Assembly: GCF_009735585.1 (NCBI RefSeq)
Contig: NZ_VJVW01000001.1
Coordinates: 667,698-731,697, forward strand
Reading direction: 5' to 3'
DNA: 64,000 bases
From: Christiangramia aestuarii
Lineage (GTDB): Bacteria; Bacteroidota; Bacteroidia; Flavobacteriales; Flavobacteriaceae
The notes under the pieces are model-generated. The model worked only from the letters and a program-made list of their open reading frames with translations, searched no databases and was not told the origin of the DNA. Of this stretch, positions 54,811-64,000 are shown in pieces; position 1 is the stretch's first letter, and each line of letters starts with the position of its first letter. The translations under genes were made by a program, and so were the position numbers.

Positions 54811-55307
54811 AAAAACGAATTTTAAGCCTGGCCTCTTTATCCCTCATTTTAAGCCTGAGTTTCACCTCCTGTGGTGATGACGACAGGAAAGAGGAGGTTA
54901 TCGAGACCGAACCGATCAGCTTCACCAAGGAAGCAGAACTTTACCTGATCAAGGCTTCAGGAGACACTTTAAGAAAGCTGGATGTAGAACTGGCAGAGAG
55001 CAGTTATGAGCATCAAACCGGTCTTATGTACCGTGAGAGCATGGAAGATGACCAAGGAATGCTTTTCGTTTACGATGATGCCAGGGTAAGAAGCTTTTAT
55101 ATGAAAAATACCTATATCCCTTTAGACATCATTTATTACGCTGCAGACAGCACTTTGGTGAGCATACAGAAGAATGCTACTCCAAGGGATGAAACCTCTT
55201 TACCTTCAGAAGGACCTACAAAATTTGTGCTTGAGATAAACGGAGGTTTGTCAGACGCATGGGGTGTAGAACAAGGAGATAAAATCAGCTTTAAGAAACT
55301 GGATTAA
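54807..55307 (+). CDS. DUF192 domain lipoprotein
   Basis: A 166-residue lipoprotein (L-S-F-T-S-C, Cys22) with an acidic linker and one DUF192 domain (about 50-165): L-D-V-E-L-A-E-S-S-Y-E-H-Q-T-G-L-M-Y-R, G-M-L-F-V-Y, F-Y-M-K-N-T-Y-I-P-L-D-I and F-V-L-E-I-N-G-G. The family has no known function. It overlaps lgt by four bases, so both are co-translated and the protein is itself an Lgt substrate. Confidence 0.9.
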   Translation: MKKRILSLASLSLILSLSFTSCGDDDRKEEVIETEPISFTKEAELYLIKASGDTLRKLDVELAESSYEHQTGLMYRESMEDDQGMLFVYDDARVRSFYMKNTYIPLDIIYYAADSTLVSIQKNATPRDETSLPSEGPTKFVLEINGGLSDAWGVEQGDKISFKKLD

Positions 55308-55393
55308 GTCAGAGACAAAGTTTCTTTCAGCTCATTCTTTACATAATGGAATCTAAAACTTAGCAGCAGGAAAATTAAAATGCTAAGGCAAAA

Positions 55394-56002
55394 TTAGATC
55401 CAGATTTTATCAGCTGAACCTGCTTCTGAAAAAGAACCCACTACAAGAAATAATACTGTAATTCCCGTATTCAGAATTAGCAGGAAATTCAGGATAGCTT
55501 TCTCTTTTTTTAGCTTCTGAACATAGGCTGATTGAGCCAATTCTTCCATTAATTCCTGCGTTGACCGGTTCGAATGGAACTCGGAAATTCGCCTTCCAAA
55601 AGATTTTACAAAATCTGTTTCCAATTCTTTCATATTGAATATGGATGGACGAATCCGAATCTTCTTCCCACTTTTTAAAATAAAAATCAGGGCATCCGGT
55701 CCTCTACCTCCTCTTCGATATTTCCATCGCAGAATTTTGCCATAATGGATTCTATAGTCAGGCTGCTTACCAAAAAGAGGCTTTTTAAGCCATTTGATGA
55801 ACAAATAATCTTCGCATAGCTCCAAGTGTAGCTTTCCCCTGAAAAGCATATAAATAGGCGCAATTAAAAAGATAAAGCTATAGATATATACTGGATCGAA
55901 CTCGATGAATAAGTTAACTAGGTATGCGACTGCAAACAGCAGCAAGAAAGCCAGAACGAATCCAATGATATTAATGGTAGAGAACTCAACCCTTTTTTTC
56001 AT
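55394..56002 (-). CDS. Uncharacterised membrane protein with PH-like middle domain
   Basis: A 202-residue protein with two N-terminal spans (about 10-30 and 38-52), a soluble central part (about 55-150: L-H-L-E-L-C-E-D-Y-L-F-I-K, I-H-Y-G-K-I-L-R-W-K-Y, L-I-F-I-L-K-S-G-K-K-I-R-I-R-P) resembling a bacterial PH-like fold, and a C-terminal span. I place the start at M-K-K-R-V-E-F-S because the frame from 56026 begins inside the secDF terminator. No family is recognised with certainty. Confidence 0.65.
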   Translation of the reverse strand: MKKRVEFSTINIIGFVLAFLLLFAVAYLVNLFIEFDPVYIYSFIFLIAPIYMLFRGKLHLELCEDYLFIKWLKKPLFGKQPDYRIHYGKILRWKYRRGGRGPDALIFILKSGKKIRIRPSIFNMKELETDFVKSFGRRISEFHSNRSTQELMEELAQSAYVQKLKKEKAILNFLLILNTGITVLFLVVGSFSEAGSADKIWI

Positions 56003-56026
56003 AAGAAACCCATAATATTCAGGCAT

Positions 56027-56060
56027 TAAAAAAGGCTTTCCAGATTGGAAAGCCTTTTTA
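56027..56060 (-). terminator. Terminator of secDF
   Basis: AAAAAAGGCTTTCCA (56028-56042) pairs with TGGAAAGCCTTTTTA (56046-56060) around GAT; the minus-strand T-run ends at 56027. Confidence 0.9.
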
Positions 56061-56081
56061 AGTTTATGATATCTACTACAC

Positions 56082-59081
56082 TTAGGCAGTAGCAGCCTCT
56101 TCAGTCTTAGGCTTTTCTTTTTTCTGAATAGATGATTTTTTCTTCACGCTATCGAACATTACCGGAGTAGCAATGAACAGGGAAGAGTAAGTACCAACGA
56201 CCACACCAACGATAAGCGCGAACATGAATCCTCTAATGCTTTCACCGCCAAAGATGAATATCGCAAGAAGTACTACCAAGGTAGTTAGCGAGGTGTTCAG
56301 CGTTCTGCTAATGGTACTGTTAAGCGCAGAGTTCACAGTTTTACCTAAAGGCCAGCTTGCATGCTCGTTCACATATTCTCTAATCCTATCGAATACAACC
56401 ACGGTATCATTCAGCGAGTAACCAATAACAGTAAGTATCGCAGCAATGAAAGCCTGGTCTATTTCCATATTAAAAGGCATCACTTTGTATAGTAGAGAGA
56501 AGATACCTAATACCACCAATACATCGTGGAATACAGCAGCTACCGCACCTAAACTGAATTGCCATTTACGGAAACGTAACAAGATGTAAAGGAATACCAC
56601 GATTAAAGAACCTAATACCGCCCAGAACGAAGCATTCTTAATATCATCCGCAATGGTAGCTCCAACCTTCATAGACTGCATTACTCCTACCTGCTTATCA
56701 TCGGCACCATCTACAAACTCATCATAAGTTAGGTCTGCAGGAAGATAAGAAGAAAGTGACTCGTAAAGAGATCTCTGGATCTCTGCATCAACTTCAGCTC
56801 CCTCTTCGTCAACTTTATATTTAGTAGTGATTTTCAACTGGTTGTCTGGACCAAAGGTTTTGGCTTCAGCACTTCCGAAGGTAGCCACAAGATCGCTCTG
56901 AACTTCAGTAGGATTAACATCATCAGCGAATCGTACCGTGTAAGTTCTACCCCCAACAAAGTCAACACCCTGGTTGAGACCCTGTACGAAAAGTGAACCA
57001 ATACTTATTACGATGAACAATCCTGAAATGATATAAGCAACTTTCCTTTTCTTAAGGAAATCGATGTTCATATTAGTGAACAGGTTCTTCGTAAGTGAAG
57101 TAGTGAAATCAAGAGATTTTCCTTTTTTACCATATCCATCGATGAACAATCTCGTAATAAAGATCGCAGTGAATAAAGAAGTCGCGATACCAATTAGTAA
57201 GGTGGTTGCGAATCCTTTAATGGGTCCTGTTCCAAGAAGGAATAAAATTAGACCTGTAAGACCTGTGGTGATGTTGGCATCAAGAATAGAAGACAAGGCG
57301 TTGTTGAAACCATCCTTGATCGCATCCTTTTGAACCTTTCCTTTCGCAAGCTCTTCCTTGATCCTTTCAAAAATAAGTACGTTCGCATCTACAGACATAC
57401 CAATGGTAAGAACGATACCGGCAATTCCAGGTAAGGTTAGAACAGCTCCAAGACCTGCAAGGATCCCGAAAATGAAAAGTATGTTCACAACTAGGGCAAC
57501 GTCTGCGAAAAGACCAGCCTTCCCGTAGTAAAGGATCATCCATAAAAGAACAAGTACTAAAGCGATCACGAAAGAGTTGATACCGCTATCGATCGCTTCC
57601 TGACCTAATGACGGACCAACAACCTCACTCTGGATAATATCTGCAGAAGCAGGAAGTTTACCCGCACGTAGTACGTTCGCTAAATCCTGACCTTCGGTAA
57701 TGCTAAAGTCACCGGTGATCTCACTTCTACCTCCAGAAATCGGTCCGGTAGACACACCTGGTGCAGAATAAACAATATTATCTAGTACGATGGCGATCTG
57801 GCTTTGCTCGTTAGAAGCCTTTCCGGTCATATCTTCCCAGATCTTAGCTCCGGTTCCATCCATTTGCATGCTTACCGCAATACGACCTAGCTGATCGTAA
57901 GTTTGCTGAGCATCGGTAATAACACTACCACTTAAAGGTGGCTCCATGTTACGGTTCCCTTTTAGAGCGTAAAGACCGGTAGTTTGAGTATCCTCATCTG
58001 GCACACCCCAAACGAATTTAGCATAACGCATATCGTTAGGCAGTAAAGACCTGATCTGAGGCTTCTGCAGGTAATCCATTACCTTGGCGGTATCCATAAC
58101 CTTGAAAGTAGCCAGAACCGGTCCTCCCTGGTAACCAGGAGATACGATTAGATCGAAAAGCGGGTTATTCCCAGTTTCAACTTCAGTACTATCCTCGGCA
58201 TCTGCCAAAAGCTCATCGATCTCGTCATCACCAGAAGTTGCAGTAGAATCTGCTTCTTTAGCAGGAGCTTCTTCTGAACGCTTCATCTCGGCAAGTCTGT
58301 TGTTTGCCTGAACAAGGAAATTTCCTAGTTCGTTGCTCTTATACACATGCCAGAATTCTAACTGAGCAGTACTTTGAAGCAGGTTCTGAACCCTGCTGAT
58401 ATCTTTTGCTCCTGGTAATTCAACAAGGATTCTTCCTGAATTTCCAAGACGCTGAATGTTTGGTTGAGTAACCCCGAACTTATCGATACGCTTTCTTAAT
58501 ACTTCAAAAGCTGAAGTAATAGACTCGTCGATCTTTTTTCTGATGATCGGCTCAACTTCCTCATTGCTCATGTTGAAATTGATGTCATCGCTAAGGGTCT
58601 TATTTGCGAAAATATCCGGAGAAGCAAGTTTTGCGTTCGGGATATTATTGAATGCCTCGAAGAAAAGATCTACGTAGTTTTCCTGACTGTCTGTCTGAGC
58701 TTCGTCTGCTTCTGCAAGTGCTTTTCTAAAAGCAGGATCCTGGGAATCGTTCGCCAGTCCGCTTAAGATATCTCTAACAGAAATCTGAAGGATCACGTTG
58801 ATACCTCCTTTAAGGTCAAGCCCCTTGTTAAGCTCCTTGTCTTTCGCCTCGCTGTAAGTAACTCCAGCAATCACTTCATTATTACCAATGGAATCCAAAT
58901 ACCGGGCCTCGGCCTGGTCACGAAGTTCCGAGTAATTCTCTACATCTTCACCAATCTTCTGAACGGCAAATTCCTCTGCTTCAGTTTCAACACTATTTGT
59001 TATAAAAGTAAAAGACAGCTGATAAAGACATACCAGCCCAAACAAAATTGCAAAAACTTTTATAAGTCCTTTATTCTGCAT
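56082..59081 (-). CDS. secDF: Protein translocase subunit SecDF (fused)
   Basis: A 999-residue fusion of SecD and SecF, the proton-driven motor that pulls preproteins through SecYEG. The N-terminal SecD half has a first span, L-N-K-G-L-D-L-K-G-G-I-N-V, the P1 domain and spans around 510-660; the SecF half begins near M-N-I-D-F-L-K-K-R-K and has G-V-D-F-V-G-G-R-T and six spans to about 985. The insert (about 265-305) is acidic and Ala/Ser-rich. Fused SecDF is standard in Bacteroidota. Confidence 0.95.
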   Translation of the reverse strand: MQNKGLIKVFAILFGLVCLYQLSFTFITNSVETEAEEFAVQKIGEDVENYSELRDQAEARYLDSIGNNEVIAGVTYSEAKDKELNKGLDLKGGINVILQISVRDILSGLANDSQDPAFRKALAEADEAQTDSQENYVDLFFEAFNNIPNAKLASPDIFANKTLSDDINFNMSNEEVEPIIRKKIDESITSAFEVLRKRIDKFGVTQPNIQRLGNSGRILVELPGAKDISRVQNLLQSTAQLEFWHVYKSNELGNFLVQANNRLAEMKRSEEAPAKEADSTATSGDDEIDELLADAEDSTEVETGNNPLFDLIVSPGYQGGPVLATFKVMDTAKVMDYLQKPQIRSLLPNDMRYAKFVWGVPDEDTQTTGLYALKGNRNMEPPLSGSVITDAQQTYDQLGRIAVSMQMDGTGAKIWEDMTGKASNEQSQIAIVLDNIVYSAPGVSTGPISGGRSEITGDFSITEGQDLANVLRAGKLPASADIIQSEVVGPSLGQEAIDSGINSFVIALVLVLLWMILYYGKAGLFADVALVVNILFIFGILAGLGAVLTLPGIAGIVLTIGMSVDANVLIFERIKEELAKGKVQKDAIKDGFNNALSSILDANITTGLTGLILFLLGTGPIKGFATTLLIGIATSLFTAIFITRLFIDGYGKKGKSLDFTTSLTKNLFTNMNIDFLKKRKVAYIISGLFIVISIGSLFVQGLNQGVDFVGGRTYTVRFADDVNPTEVQSDLVATFGSAEAKTFGPDNQLKITTKYKVDEEGAEVDAEIQRSLYESLSSYLPADLTYDEFVDGADDKQVGVMQSMKVGATIADDIKNASFWAVLGSLIVVFLYILLRFRKWQFSLGAVAAVFHDVLVVLGIFSLLYKVMPFNMEIDQAFIAAILTVIGYSLNDTVVVFDRIREYVNEHASWPLGKTVNSALNSTISRTLNTSLTTLVVLLAIFIFGGESIRGFMFALIVGVVVGTYSSLFIATPVMFDSVKKKSSIQKKEKPKTEEAATA

Positions 59082-59124
59082 TATTCCTCAAATTATTGAT
59101 TATTAGGTCTATTTTAAAAACGGA

Positions 59125-59132
59125 CAAATATA
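59125..59132 (-). promoter_or_regulatory. -7 box (TATATTTG) before secDF
   Basis: On the minus strand TATATTTG matches TAnnTTTG, 43 bases upstream of the secDF ATG, with TTGG at the 19-base distance as a weak -33. Confidence 0.5.
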
Positions 59133-59192
59133 GGACTTCAATTATCAAATCCCAATATTTTTTTTTGGATAATTTTAACTTTTAAATACAAT

Positions 59193-59219
59193 AAAAAAGC
59201 CACAAAAACTGTGGCTTTT
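59193..59219 (-). terminator. Terminator of mdh
   Basis: AAAAGCCAC (59195-59203) pairs with GTGGCTTTT (59211-59219); minus-strand T residues follow. It separates mdh from secDF. Confidence 0.87.
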
Positions 59220-59250
59220 CAGGATATTTTGAAAGATTCTGCTAAAAAAA

Positions 59251-60177
59251 TTACACGTCTAGCAAACCGTTGGTTTTTTTAACACCTTCAGCGCTTTCCT
59301 TCATTTTATTTTTCTCAGCATCATCCAATTTCAGCTCCACAATTTTCTCCAATCCATCTTTTCCAAGAATGGCCGGAACACCGATACAAAGATCGCTTAA
59401 TCCATATTCACCATCTAGCAATGCTGAGCATGGGAACATTTTCTTCTGGTCGCAAGCGATCGCCTGTACCAGGCCAGAAACTGCTGCTCCCGGAGCATAC
59501 CATGCACTGGTTCCAAGAAGTTTGGTCAAGGTAGCACCTCCAACTTTAGTATCTTCAGCAACTTGGTTCAGTCTTTCTTCTGAAAGAAACGCAGATACAG
59601 GCACAGAATTTCTTGTAGCTAGCCTGGTCAAAGGAACCATTCCGGTATCACTGTGACCTCCAATTACCATTCCGTCAACATCTGATGGAGGACATTCAAG
59701 GGCCTCGCTTAATCTGTACTTAAAACGGGCGCTGTCAAGAGCTCCACCCATACCAATGATCTTATTCTTAGGAAGACCGGTAGTCTTGTGAACTAAGTAA
59801 GTCATCGTATCCATAGGATTACTCACCACTATTAGAGTCACATCTGGAGAATGCTTAATAAGATTCGCAGAAACTTCCTTTACGATCCCGGCATTGATCC
59901 CAATAAGCTCTTCCCTGGTCATTCCCGGTTTACGTGGAATACCGCTAGTAATAACAGCGATATCAGAATTCGCGGTTTTAGAATAATCGTTGGTACTTCC
60001 GGTTATTTTTGTATCGAAGCCATTTAGAGTTGCGGTCTGCATAAGGTCCATTGCTTTACCTTCAGCATAACCTTCTTTTATATCCAGCAACACTACTTCT
60101 GAAGCAAAATTTTTGATGGCAACATATTCGGCACAGCTGGCACCTACGGCACCTGCTCCTACTATGGTAACTTTCAT
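59251..60177 (-). CDS. mdh: Malate dehydrogenase, LDH-like type
   Basis: Mdh oxidises malate to oxaloacetate with NAD in the TCA cycle. The 308-residue protein starts M-K-V-T-I-V-G-A-G-A-V-G-A-S and has the Asp for NAD preference (V-V-L-L-D-I-K-E), the arginines R-K-P-G-M-T-R, V-V-S-N-P-M-D and the catalytic His in I-G-G-H-S-D-T-G-M-V-P. This short form groups with the LDH-like MDHs of Bacteroidota rather than the E. coli type. Confidence 0.95.
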   Translation of the reverse strand: MKVTIVGAGAVGASCAEYVAIKNFASEVVLLDIKEGYAEGKAMDLMQTATLNGFDTKITGSTNDYSKTANSDIAVITSGIPRKPGMTREELIGINAGIVKEVSANLIKHSPDVTLIVVSNPMDTMTYLVHKTTGLPKNKIIGMGGALDSARFKYRLSEALECPPSDVDGMVIGGHSDTGMVPLTRLATRNSVPVSAFLSEERLNQVAEDTKVGGATLTKLLGTSAWYAPGAAVSGLVQAIACDQKKMFPCSALLDGEYGLSDLCIGVPAILGKDGLEKIVELKLDDAEKNKMKESAEGVKKTNGLLDV

Positions 60178-60273
60178 GTTAAAATATTATTTGATTTCTA
60201 TTAATATTGACTGCGAAATTACGAATAATGAGGCAGTAATAATAATAAGGAATGGTTAAATCAAAGCCAGCGA

Positions 60274-61260
60274 CTACAATATGAAGTGTAAACCAAGGTT
60301 CACATTCACAAACTTCCCAGCCGTCGCCATGGTACTGATCTTGAATCTTTCAAAATACAGATTAAAACCAATATCCCCCTTGAACTGAGCTTCTGTATCG
60401 TTAAGCCTTGTCAATTCTGTATTGATAAGCGGTAAGGCAATTCCATCTCCTCCAAATTCATATTCGAAATCTGACTGGGCAACTCCTAAAGCTCCGAAGA
60501 TCTCGAAGTTCTCATATCTTTTTGAAGCAAGCACCTCGGCCATCCAAACATTGGCTGAAACGTCAATAAGATCTAACTGCACCACCTGGTCTATAGAAAT
60601 AGGATCAAAATCATATTTCACATCAAATATATTATAGGAAAGGATGGCTGCCACCTGAAGATTCTCTTCATCATCGAACCTAAAGTATTGATTGAAATTA
60701 TGCTTAATCCCTACACCGTAAGTACTGAATTCTGAACCATTGATTTCCATGGATGGCAAAGCTCTCACCCCAATTTCGGTTCCATATGGCAAGCCTACAG
60801 AAACCTGGGCAAAAGGATAGATAAGTGCTTCTTTGTCGATCCCGTCGATCGCATCAAATCCACTAATTGGAATTACCTGGCCATTATAATTCACCTCGCC
60901 CTCGAATTGTACATCTGTATTCTTTCCGAAAGCTGTTGGAACTACAGCTCTATCATTACCTGTAATTTCAAGAATTGAAAAATCATTATTATTTATGGTA
61001 AACTCTTTCTTGCTGGTAGGCACAAAAATAGCATTCCCGTGAAGGGAAACATCTACTTTCCACTTTTCCAAAGCTCTTGCTGAAGTAAACCAGCCGGCGG
61101 TCGCCTGGTATGCAGCGCTTTCAGAAGCCGGGGAAGCAAAACCGTCTGCAAGAAATAACATGTCGTTCACGAAACGATCAAGATCTGATTCTTCCTGAGC
61201 CTTAGCAGATATTGAAAATAGTACAATTACTAAAAGTATTGCCTTGGTTAAATTTTTCAC
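60274..61260 (-). CDS. DUF6588-like outer membrane beta-barrel protein
   Basis: A 328-residue protein with signal peptide (K-A-I-L-L-V-I-V-L-F-S-I-S-A-K-A, cut near residue 21), many Gly-Asn-Ala alternating strands and a terminal F-V-N-V-N-L-G-L-H-F-I-L suggesting a membrane barrel. The early motif D-G-F-A-S-P-A-S-E-S-A-A-Y-Q-A fits the DUF6588 group (from memory). It lies between gyrB and mdh on the same strand. Function unknown. Confidence 0.8.
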   Translation of the reverse strand: MKNLTKAILLVIVLFSISAKAQEESDLDRFVNDMLFLADGFASPASESAAYQATAGWFTSARALEKWKVDVSLHGNAIFVPTSKKEFTINNNDFSILEITGNDRAVVPTAFGKNTDVQFEGEVNYNGQVIPISGFDAIDGIDKEALIYPFAQVSVGLPYGTEIGVRALPSMEINGSEFSTYGVGIKHNFNQYFRFDDEENLQVAAILSYNIFDVKYDFDPISIDQVVQLDLIDVSANVWMAEVLASKRYENFEIFGALGVAQSDFEYEFGGDGIALPLINTELTRLNDTEAQFKGDIGFNLYFERFKISTMATAGKFVNVNLGLHFIL

Positions 61261-61320
61261 GATACATTGGGTTTAGTTGCGGTAAAAATAATAAAATATA
61301 ATTTCCAAAAATGGCCTGAA

Positions 61321-61353
61321 CAAAAAAACCCACACTGTTAATCTGGTGTGGGT
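61321..61353 (-). terminator. Terminator of gyrB
   Basis: ACCCACAC (61328-61335) pairs with GTGTGGGT (61346-61353); on the minus strand it is followed by T7. It lies 25 bases beyond the gyrB stop. Confidence 0.85.
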
Positions 61354-61377
61354 CTTTTTAAATATTTCAAGCTGGAA

Positions 61378-63330
<1,953 letters not shown>

Positions 63331-63357
63331 TTAATTTCGTCTCTTTTGGATAACGAA

Positions 63358-63365
63358 CAAATATA
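63358..63365 (-). promoter_or_regulatory. -7 box (TATATTTG) before gyrB
   Basis: On the minus strand TATATTTG matches TAnnTTTG, about 39 bases before the gyrB ATG. A clear -33 is not found. Confidence 0.45.
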
Positions 63366-63433
63366 ACAATTCGCATATTTTTAACAGGTTGAAGCAACCT
63401 TATAAGGTCTTAAGTTATCAACAAATTATGTGG

Positions 63434-63477
63434 AAAAACCCGAAACCAGGAACAATTAATTCCGGTTTCGGGTTTTT
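63434..63477 (-). terminator. Terminator of asnB
   Basis: A 14-base stem, 63434-63447 with 63464-63477, encloses a second stem GGAA/TTCC (63449-63452 and 63460-63463). Minus-strand T residues follow. It lies 20 bases past the asnB stop. Confidence 0.9.
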
Positions 63478-63497
63478 AAAAAGTAGGGTTGGTATAA

Positions 63498-64000
63498 TTA
63501 AACTTTTTGCATCTCTTTTTTCATTCCTGGAGCCACATGAGTTTCGTTCGCCCTTCCACTTGGATCCAGGTCTTTTTGCCATTTCGGGATCCATCTTTTC
63601 ACTGTTTTAGCAGCAGATTCCTGAGGGAAATGTTTATGGAACAGCTCACGATAGAAATATGCCTCTTTGGTCGCCGGAGTGTTCACCGGGTATTTTAAGG
63701 CCGCGGTTTCCATTTGTACATCGCTAACCTGTCTTGAAGCGTACTCGATCAACTGGTCTATCCAGTTGTAGCCCACTCCATCGCTAAATTGTTCTTTTTG
63801 TCGCCATAATACTTCTTCCGGCAAGAATGGTCGCTCAGGAGTATCAAAAGCTTTTCTCAGGATGTATTTTTCTACACCATCATAGGTTTTAGGCATTTTT
63901 TCTTCCGGAACGATCTCCATAGCTGTCTTTAAAAAGGCTTTGTCCAGAAATGGCACCCTAGCTTCCAAACCATGAGCCATCGTCGATTTATCAGCTCTTA
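63498..64000 (-). CDS. asnB: Asparagine synthase B C-terminal fragment, 5-prime truncated
   Basis: The visible 166 residues are the end of the synthetase domain: [19 protein letters not shown], then Y-I-L-R-K-A-F-D-T and [15 protein letters not shown]. The enzyme makes asparagine from aspartate, glutamine and ATP. The frame stays open to the window edge, so the N-terminal glutaminase domain lies outside. The end is a short basic tail. Confidence 0.9.
   Translation of the reverse strand, partial: RADKSTMAHGLEARVPFLDKAFLKTAMEIVPEEKMPKTYDGVEKYILRKAFDTPERPFLPEEVLWRQKEQFSDGVGYNWIDQLIEYASRQVSDVQMETAALKYPVNTPATKEAYFYRELFHKHFPQESAAKTVKRWIPKWQKDLDPSGRANETHVAPGMKKEMQKV

Overview
The window reads as chromosome from a marine-type Flavobacteriaceae (Bacteroidota), closest in feel to Gramella/Christiangramia or Salegentibacter; the genus is inference from protein style, not a search. 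The evidence is low-GC DNA, many short lipoprotein signals, a type IX secretion type-B C-terminal domain, a fused SecDF, the archaeal-type ProS, a cysteine-less zinc-ribbon protein, an OmpP1/FadL porin and several promoter-like boxes of the Bacteroidota type (TTTG, 19-21 bases, TAnnTTTG). Shine-Dalgarno sites are scarce, as is usual in the phylum. I see no prophage, insertion sequence, CRISPR array or integrase, and no stretch over 300 bases lacks a gene.

Layout. 1-2.9 kb: end of an M14 carboxypeptidase, a NUDIX gene and pyrE-SRPBCC, the last two divergent with start codons only 8 bases apart. 3-8.7 kb: birA, then rsfS-ftsH and LUD-cdsA-psd-ACBP (proteostasis and phosphatidylethanolamine synthesis). 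8.8-14.4 kb: valS, a DUF1573 protein, a PLP aminotransferase and murB. 14.4-21.3 kb: fasciclin lipoprotein, small cysteine-rich membrane protein, glycosyltransferase, ECF-like sigma factor, lipA, a GAPDH and a TPR hybrid histidine kinase. 21.4-25.9 kb: lpxK, a Nif3-like protein with a coiled-coil partner, and a lipoprotein-MsrA pair.

25.9-36.5 kb is the more accessory part. The kynurenine pathway genes kmo and kynU flank an Old Yellow Enzyme and a tightly overlapping light/redox cassette: flavin reductase, a 44-residue DUF2256 protein, DASH cryptochrome and an FeS-type (6-4) photolyase, followed by a 51-residue membrane protein and an SDR. 36.5-42.9 kb: PAP2, TatA, an M1 metallopeptidase, a DUF6702-like protein and three tandem paralogues carrying a carboxypeptidase-regulatory-like domain. 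43-49.5 kb: pepE-glsA, rpsT, two identical tRNA-Glu genes behind a textbook promoter, proS, an unusual W/G- and S/R-rich lipoprotein, and an OmpP1/FadL protein.

49.5-64 kb: a T9SS type-B cargo protein, the run folE-cysS-yidD-lgt-DUF192, a small membrane protein, secDF, mdh, a DUF6588-like protein, gyrB and the 3-prime end of asnB. Most of the window is housekeeping. The observations best worth following are the DUF2256-cryptochrome-photolyase overlap chain, the tandem regulatory-domain paralogues, the cysteine-less zinc ribbon, the 8-base divergent start-codon arrangement and the hairpin abutting the flavin reductase start. I found no clearly new defence or mobile system.
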